From Myotis daubentonii (Eukaryota; Chordata; Mammalia; Chiroptera; Vespertilionidae), in assembly GCF_963259705.1 (NCBI RefSeq), contig NC_081842.1, forward strand, positions 34,995,796 through 35,059,795: DNA of 64,000 nt, given 5' to 3'. Below are positions 58,573-64,000 of this stretch, in pieces. Each line of letters starts with the position of its first letter. The first letter of the stretch is position 1. The notes beneath the pieces are model-generated. The model worked only from the letters and a program-made list of their open reading frames with translations. It did not search any database and was not told the DNA's origin. The position numbers and the translations under genes were made by a program.

Positions 58573-58845
58573 TACATAATTTTCAACTTCACCCCACCCT
58601 GACCCTTAAAAAAAAAAAAAAGGGGCTTGGTAATTTCTGATGGAGCAGTTTCACTCTATTATTTTGTTTAAGGGCATGGACTAAGGAAACACACTACCTG
58701 GGTTTGAATACAAAATCCAAAACAATAGAAAGTCAAAAATGAATAAAAGTGCTTTACCTAAGGAACATGGAGAGAACAGGAGAGTCAGCCCAGGATGGAA
58801 GCTAGTTTTGAACTGAAAATTGTATAAATGTCATACATATTTTTT

Positions 58846-59021
58846 AAATTTTTTTAATATATTTTTATTGATTTTAGAGAGGAAGAGAGGAGGAGAAAGT
58901 GATATTTCTCCACACTGGAGACTGAGCGAGTAACCCGGGCATGTCGCCTTTACCAGTATTGAACCTTGGACCCTTCAGCCCACAGGCTGATGCTCTATCC
59001 ACTAAGCCAAACTGGCTAGGG
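58846..59021 (-). repeat. Ves SINE with internal deletion
   Basis: Tail complement 'tttttattgattttagagag' and head complement 'ccaaactggctagggc' are intact. About 40 bases of the centre ('aatgatgagagagaatcac' block) are missing. 'catacat' followed by a T run flanks both sides and is the likely duplication. Confidence 0.9.
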
Positions 59022-59024
59022 CAC

Positions 59025-59405
59025 ATACATGTTTTTGAAAAAAATAAATAAATAAAAGAATGACAGAACAAACCAAGCCTCAAATTTGATAATAAAGTAA
59101 AATAAATCAACCTAAGTGTAAAACTGGTTGGTGCCATAACTGCACAGACCAGAATTATTCCAAATAACTTTAAAATATAGTCTTTGGACACTAGATCCCT
59201 AGTGGATATATCCTAAGGAAAATAAAATCCCAAAATTGTATCCAGTGGTCCTGTTAGTAGCAATATTGGTATCAATATTTTAGTATTTGGTATACACATT
59301 ACTTATACATTTATATTGATAGATATAGATAGATAGGTATATAAAGCAAATAAATAATTCTATTTATGCCATTAGGAAACATCATTTCTCAAAGCTGCAG
59401 AAAAT
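59025..59405. other. Unassigned; weak L1 sense fragment 59185-59265
   Basis: 'gtggatatatcctaaggaaa' resembles an L1 3' region word. The rest is AT-rich with a TAGATA run near 59320-59340. Confidence 0.4.
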
Positions 59406-59406
59406 A

Positions 59407-59675
59407 TCCTATCCAATAAAAGCCTAATATGCTAAGTGTCCAACCAGTCATTCGACCGTTTGACCAGTCACTATGACATGCACTGACCAACAGGGGGCAG
59501 ACGCTTTAACCAGTAGGTTAGCTTGCTGCTGGGGCCAGCTGACCGGACTGGTTAAGATGTACCGGACACAATCCGGGACCCAGCGGGGGATGTTGGAGAG
59601 CCGGTTTTGGCCCGAACCCTGCAGGCCAGGCTGAGGGACCCCACCAGTGCACCAGTCGGTGCTTCGGGCCTCTAG
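59407..59675 (+). mobile_element. Helitron (HeliBat-type), first of a tandem pair
   Basis: Starts A|TCCTATCCAATAAAAGCC and runs through 'aatatgctaagtgtccaac', 'gacatgcactgaccaaca' and 'ggttagcttgctgctggg' to hairpin 'tgcaccagtcggtgc' and terminus CTAG. It has complete termini and is 269 bp long. The 5' half is highly similar to the next copy. Confidence 0.93.
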
Positions 59676-59678
59676 GCC

Positions 59679-59926
59679 TCTATAATAAAAGCCTAATATA
59701 CTAAGTGTCCAAACGTTCGACCGTTCAACCAGTCGCTATGACGTGCACTGACCACCATGGGGCAGACGCTCTGATCAGTAGGTTAGCTTGCTGCTGGGTC
59801 TAGCCATTTGGACACAGCCGTTTGAGACTAGCTGGACACACCCTGGACGAATCTGTGCACCGCGCCGATTTTGGCCCAATCCCCACAGGCCAGGCTGAGG
59901 GATCCCACTGGTGCATGGTCCTCTAG
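59679..59926 (+). mobile_element. Helitron (HeliBat-type), second of a tandem pair
   Basis: Begins TCTATAATAAAAGCCTAATA three bases after the previous CTAG, then 'ctaagtgtccaaacgttcga', 'gacgtgcactgaccaccatg' and 'ggttagcttgctgctggg'. It ends 'ggtgcatggtcctCTAG'|T. The 3' hairpin is shortened. Confidence 0.92.
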
Positions 59927-60079
59927 TAGAAATATAAAATCAAATAAATTAGTAAAATAATAACAAATTTATGTTTTATTTATCTCTAAAAAAGTATTTC
60001 CTAACACCATTTTCAAATGATAGAACAAACTGAGCAGTAAAAAGTAAGTGACTGCAAAAATCAAAATGTCTGATACATA

Positions 60080-60204
60080 CAGGCTGAGGCAAAAGTAGAT
60101 TTACAGTTGTGAGTGCATGAAACAGATTATTCTTATATTATTACTTATTAATTATTGTGTTATTTTCTATATGAACAACAGTAAACCTACTTTTTCCACA
60201 CCCT
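60080..60204. mobile_element. Mariner-type MITE
   Basis: TA|CAGGCTGAGGCAAAAGTAG at the left and 'taaacctactttttccacac' with CCCTA|TA at the right. The interior is AT-rich. It is a relative of the element at 58445. Confidence 0.82.
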
Positions 60205-60247
60205 ATATATGATATACCATATATACATATTTGTATATATGTATATA

Positions 60248-60282
<35 letters not shown>
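60205..60282. repeat. (TA)n microsatellite
   Basis: Imperfect TATATG/TATA followed by about 16 TA units directly beside the mariner MITE TA target. Confidence 0.93.
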
Positions 60283-60284
<2 letters not shown>

Positions 60285-60289
60285 TTAAC

Positions 60290-60855
60290 TACATAATTAT
60301 ATTTAAAATAAAACTTGTGGGTCAACTTTGATGGCTGTTAGGACAGAAACTCATTATGATAATAATAAAATTAAAAAGCACACATTTATTTATTCTTTCC
60401 TATTTAGACTGTATTTCAGAATTCCACCCCAAAGTGATGTATGTTCTTCTTTATAGAAGAATCATAACTAGTAAATTCAGGAAAAATACTAAAATCGCAG
60501 TATCACCATTTTGTAGAACATAATAAAATAATACATGTTAAAACTATTAGGTGAAAGATTTATAGGAAGAAATGTTAATGGCTGATGACAACATTTGAGC
60601 CCTCTTAACCTAAATAAAAGTGGGACAATCGTATTATGTTCCTTGATGAGATGTGATAGAAAGTACATATCTCCATGGCTTATTATTGTAGAAAGAGGGG
60701 GGGTGGGGTAAGAGGGAGAGAGGGAAGCAAAGCTGAATCTCATCAAGTCTGGATCTACTGCCAAATTAATGTGAAAACATGGGTTTGGAGGAACATGTTA
60801 ATGAATACCACACTGATACAATCAGTCCAATGGAAAAAAGTGAGAAGTTCTGCAG
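60290..60855. other. Unassigned
   Basis: No gene or repeat recognised. A GGGGGGGTGGGG patch lies near 60695. Confidence 0.5.
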
Positions 60856-60857
60856 TA

Positions 60858-61263
60858 CAGTGGGGCCTTGACTTACGAGTTTAATTCGTTCTGTGACGGA
60901 GCTCGTAACTCAAATTACTCATATGTCAAATCAATTTTCACCATTACAATGAATTGAAATGCCATTAATCCGTTCCGAACACCCAAAAAACGAAGTTTTG
61001 CAAAATAACTGCAAGCACAAATGCGAGCCCAACACTGATGCTTCAAGAGCTAACCACTTAAAGTGAACGAGTGAGACACGTGATGCTGGGCTGATGTTGT
61101 GGCGTTCACTGTGACGTTCGCTGCGCCAACTAACAGCGGGGTATCTGAAGCTGGCTCGTAACCCGAATTTTAGCTCGCAACTCAAAGCAAAAACTCGGCC
61201 GAGAGACGGCTCGTATCTCGAAAAACTCGTTAGTCGGGACACTCGTAAGTCAAGGCCCCACTG
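60858..61263. mobile_element. Tc1/mariner-superfamily element with long inverted ends
   Basis: Ends CAGTGGGGCCTTGACTTACG and CGTAAGTCAAGGCCCCACTG are perfect inverted repeats. Similarity continues inward through 'gctcgtaact'-like and 'gtatctcgaaaaactcg' words. TA flanks both ends (60856-60857, 61264-61265). At 406 bp it has no transposase. The interior has unusual CpG content for this window and a minus-strand open frame of 103 codons that I regard as accidental. Confidence 0.9.
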
Positions 61264-61269
61264 TATACT

Positions 61270-61815
61270 GTAAATGATCTGGTAGCTTTAATGAGAAATG
61301 GCATAAAATGGGGTGGGGAGAGTTGTTAGCATGCGATACAAAGATGTTCACATTGCATGCCCATTCCCATTGGTCTAAACACATGTCTCTTTTCTAGACC
61401 TACTGGACCTGTTCTCCAGGATGCTTCTTCCAGGCTTCTGATCAAAAGTCTTAACCATTCACCACAGCCTAAAGTCCAGCCATACTCTTACTTCGAACCT
61501 CTTCTCTACACAAAGTGAATGACCAGATGAACTGGCTGATGTTCTGTCCATTGAGAGGATCACACTTACCACTGTTTTTCAGTTGGTACTTTTGGATCAT
61601 GAATTTGTCTCTGATGGTGGAAGCAGTGTCTTTTTCTAGATAGTCTTATCAGATTCATTTGGGGTAATGAAAATCATTTCCCAAAGGTAGGAACATAAAG
61701 TAGGGGAGAAAATGTAGCATATGCTCATTGTGCAAACTGGAATGCTAGGATGGAAAAGATAAATCTTATACTTAATAGAAAAAATCATGAAAGTGATGAA
61801 TGGAAGAAACCTGAA
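61270..61815. other. Unassigned
   Basis: No gene or repeat recognised. Confidence 0.5.
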
Positions 61816-61820
61816 ATATA

Positions 61821-61951
61821 CAGGATGTCCCCCCAGAATGCATAAACACTTTTAATAGCTGGGAGCTCAATTTTAAAATCAAATGTATTTAAATAAACAC
61901 TGCTTTTATAATTATTCAAAGCATGTATACATTTTGAGGGGGGGACATCCT
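61821..61951. mobile_element. Mariner-type MITE (second family)
   Basis: TA|CAGGATGTCCCCCCAGAATG at the left and 'gcatgtatacattttgaggg' plus GGGACATCCT at the right are inverted repeats, with 'aatagctgggagctcaattt' inside. The right TA is changed to TAGA. Confidence 0.82.
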
Positions 61952-62110
61952 AGATATCCTATAAAATAAATTTGGACGAAAAATGTAATGTAATATTTGA
62001 AATGGGTTATTTTGTCTTTGCCTTACAAGACTTACTGAGTCATTTAAACCATTCTGTATTACAATAGTCTTTCTTTTTCTCAATCACTAGACAGTCATTT
62101 TATTTCTATA

Positions 62111-63007
62111 CTAGTAGCCCAGTGCATGAAATTCGTGCACATTAAATGGGAATTAATTGCCCTAACCGGTTTGGCTCAGTGGATAGAGCATTGGCCTGCG
62201 GACTCAAGGGTCCCAGGTTCGATTCCAGCCAAGGGCAGGTACCTTGGTCGCGGGCACATCCCCATTAGGGAGTGTGCAGGAGGCAGCTAATCGATGTTTC
62301 TCTCTCATCGATGTTTCTAACTCTCTATTCTGTCACCAGCAATGGCTTCTTTTGGCTTCAGAGGTAGTTTGTTCCAAAAGTTGGTCTTTAAACATATTCT
62401 CTCCTCCCTGCTGTCAGGGGCCAGGGTGCAGGTGAATAGGATTGCTAGCTGGCAGGCCCCTGACAGCAAACTGGACACCTGTCGATTCCGTGAGGAAAGG
62501 GGCTCCCTCCTCCCTCCTGTCAGGGTCCGGGGTGCAGGAGAATGGGGTTCCTGGCTGGCAGGCCACTGACAGCAAGCTATCCAACAGCAGATTCTGTGAA
62601 GAATGGGGCTCCCTCCTTTCTACTATCAGGGTCTGGTTTGAAGGCCGGCCATGCCCCGTGTTGGGCCAGACCCAGAGTTCTACCAAGCCGTGGCCTCCAC
62701 TTCGGCAACCCAGGACTGACTGCTACTAGGCACTCCTGGTGCTCTGAGGGTGGGTTCTTCCCTCAGACCACACGGGAAACAGCTGGGGAGGGCACAGCCC
62801 TTGGCAAAACAACCCAGGATTCAGTGGGTCCATGCTCCCAGGGCTGGATCCTGCCTCAAACCCCGCCCTTGCCCAAAACAGCTCCTGGAAACAGCTGGGG
62901 AGGGCGCAGCCTTTGCCAAGACAACCCCTGCAGGACTGACTTCCTTCTGCTTGGTCTCGGCGGTTCAGGTCGTGATGAACACCACCCATGGTTTTTATAT
63001 AAGTAGA
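62111..63007 (-). mobile_element. Large chimeric Helitron carrying a Ves SINE
   Basis: Left terminus A|CTAGTAGCCCAGTGCATGA with hairpin 'catgaaattcgtgcac'. The right end is 'gtttttatataagtagA|T'. The 897-bp interior holds a Ves SINE body without tail (62158-62332), then GC-rich sequence with a roughly 110-bp unit repeated (62400-62510, 62511-62620, partial third) and a second repeated block ('aaacagctggggagggc', about 62774 and 62889). Overlapping frames up to 154 codons show no known domain. The interior looks like captured and amplified sequence. Confidence 0.88.
62158..62332 (+). repeat. Ves SINE body without tail, inside the Helitron
   Basis: 'gccctaaccggtttggctca', 'ggttcgattccagccaagg', 'gtgcaggaggcagctaatcg' and 'gatgtttctaactctctatt'. 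The 'aatcaataaa' end and A-tail are absent, and foreign sequence follows directly. This suggests capture or end loss. Confidence 0.9.
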
Positions 63008-63009
63008 TT

Positions 63010-63830
63010 GAAGTGAATCCTAAATCATATTTAGGACTGTTTTGCTATAACTATTCAAGACATGCCTTAGTATGGAAAATTCTCACAGATATTTATGCTA
63101 AGCCATCCAAACAACAAACAGAGCTTGGGCTGCACATACCATTTAATATTTTTCTGTGTTTTTATTTTTATTTTTTATATACTGACACAGCAGGAAAAGA
63201 GAATTCTCAAGTCTTCTTTTCACCTTACAGTCTAGTCATGTAACAATAATTTTTGAAAAAAATGATTTTCAAGATGTAATCATATTTTAAGTTTGTAATG
63301 TGATATAAAAGAATATTGGGAATCACAGTTAACCTTTCAGTTTTTAAACCATTTGGTAATACCAGAATTATAATAAGAAAATAATTAAATTTCACCACGC
63401 ATAAGAAGAAAAAAAGAATAGAGATAAAAAAAACTTGACTTTAATTTTTTTTAGTAATTAAAATTTTTATTTCATTTGTAGTTTGATCTGATTTTTTAAT
63501 AAAAGATATCTTTCTGTGAAGACAAAAACTTTTTGCGGTACTTGCAATATTATTTGAAAAAAACAATCAAGGATAATAGTAATCATAATAGTAAAATTAA
63601 TAAATAGTAGTAATAAAAATTTAAAAAAATTATCCTCATGATTTCAGACATGAGGGTAGAAAAGTTAATAAATAGATCAAACAGAAATATGTCTATTAAT
63701 ACTACATATTAAAAGAATAAAGTTTTTGTGCATAATAACTGTTTGTCTTTAATTCTTTCATGAGTGTTTGGAATTATTTAATTTCTTGTTGAAAGGAAAT
63801 TTCCCACTTGAGTTACTCAAAATAGGCTAA
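63010..63830. other. AT-rich, unassigned
   Basis: Long A/T runs with no recognised repeat or gene. Confidence 0.5.
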
Positions 63831-63831
63831 A

Positions 63832-64000
63832 AGCTATTATAGGTAACAACAAAAATCTCAGTGTCTTATGCAATAAAAGCTCATTGCCTGCACACAACGT
63901 CCAAAGCAGATGTTTTTGGGTCTGTGGCTCTTCTCTAAGGAGGAAGTCAAGGACCCAGGCTCTTTTCATCTCTGTCTGCACAGAAGAGACAGAACTCTGA
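63832..64000 (+). repeat. Old interspersed repeat, family not named
   Basis: 'aaaatctcagtgtcttatgc', 'caataaaagctcattgcctg' and 'gtcaaggacccaggctctt' resemble the order in 39690-39960. It runs off the window edge. Confidence 0.4.

Noticed and set aside
62542..63006. 154-codon frame with Pro/Gly/Trp-rich content
   Set aside because: It lies wholly in the Helitron cargo, overlaps frames on the other strand and has no known domain. Kept as cargo, not as a gene.

Overview
Organism and setting. This is nuclear DNA of a mammal, almost certainly a vespertilionid (vesper) bat such as Myotis or a close relative. Three repeat classes show this together: about thirteen tRNA-derived SINEs of the bat Ves type, about thirteen Helitrons of the HeliBat type (5' TC, 3' hairpin then CTAG, inserted between A and T, no target duplication), and several well-preserved non-autonomous hAT and mariner elements with intact target duplications. 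The window is AT-rich. I find no functional protein-coding gene. Nearly every open frame lies in a repeat, a microsatellite or a pseudogene. It reads as intergenic or deep intronic sequence.

Layout. 1-5 kb: old L2 fragments, one Ves SINE and a Helitron remnant. 5.2-5.9 kb: two Helitrons head to tail. 7.2-9.8 kb: a TA microsatellite, a MaLR (MLT1-like) LTR and two Ves SINEs. 14.2-17.6 kb: a Ves SINE, then a nested complex (a Helitron carrying an L1 3' UTR scrap, inside a Ves SINE, bracketed by a perfect 15-bp duplication), another Helitron and a long TAGATA-type microsatellite. 18-23 kb: old L1, MIR, an MST/MLT-like LTR, MER5A, L2 and the 3' UTR of a bat L1. 23.5 kb: a SPIN-like hAT MITE with perfect 8-bp duplications. 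27-30 kb: antisense L2 broken by LTR-like sequence, a MER20 fragment and a second young hAT MITE. 31.5-33.2 kb: antisense old L1, a GC-rich Helitron and a microsatellite. 37.0-37.4 kb: a promoter-bearing solo LTR of class I endogenous retrovirus type. 38-43 kb: MIR, antisense L1M, two Ves SINEs. 44.2-47.3 kb: a 2.4-kb 5'-truncated bat L1 inserted into an older L1. 48.9-50.2 kb: a processed RPL4 pseudogene. 52-56 kb: Helitrons, Ves SINEs and a hAT MITE packed together. 57-63 kb: mariner MITEs, tandem Helitrons, a 406-bp long-TIR element and a Helitron carrying a tail-less Ves SINE.

How the parts relate. The window is a stratigraphy of transposition. L2, MIR, MaLR, MER5/MER20 and L1M form the old mammalian layer. 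Bat L1, Ves SINEs, Helitrons, hAT/SPIN-type and mariner MITEs and a solo LTR are cut into it. L1 machinery probably mobilised the Ves SINEs and the RPL4 copy. The most unusual material is the chimeric Helitrons: the nested complex at 15.46-16.05 kb, the tripled 5' end at 53.2-53.4 kb, the tandem pairs at 5.3-5.9 and 59.4-59.9 kb, and the SINE-bearing Helitron at 62.1-63.0 kb. All family names come from pattern memory, not a database search.
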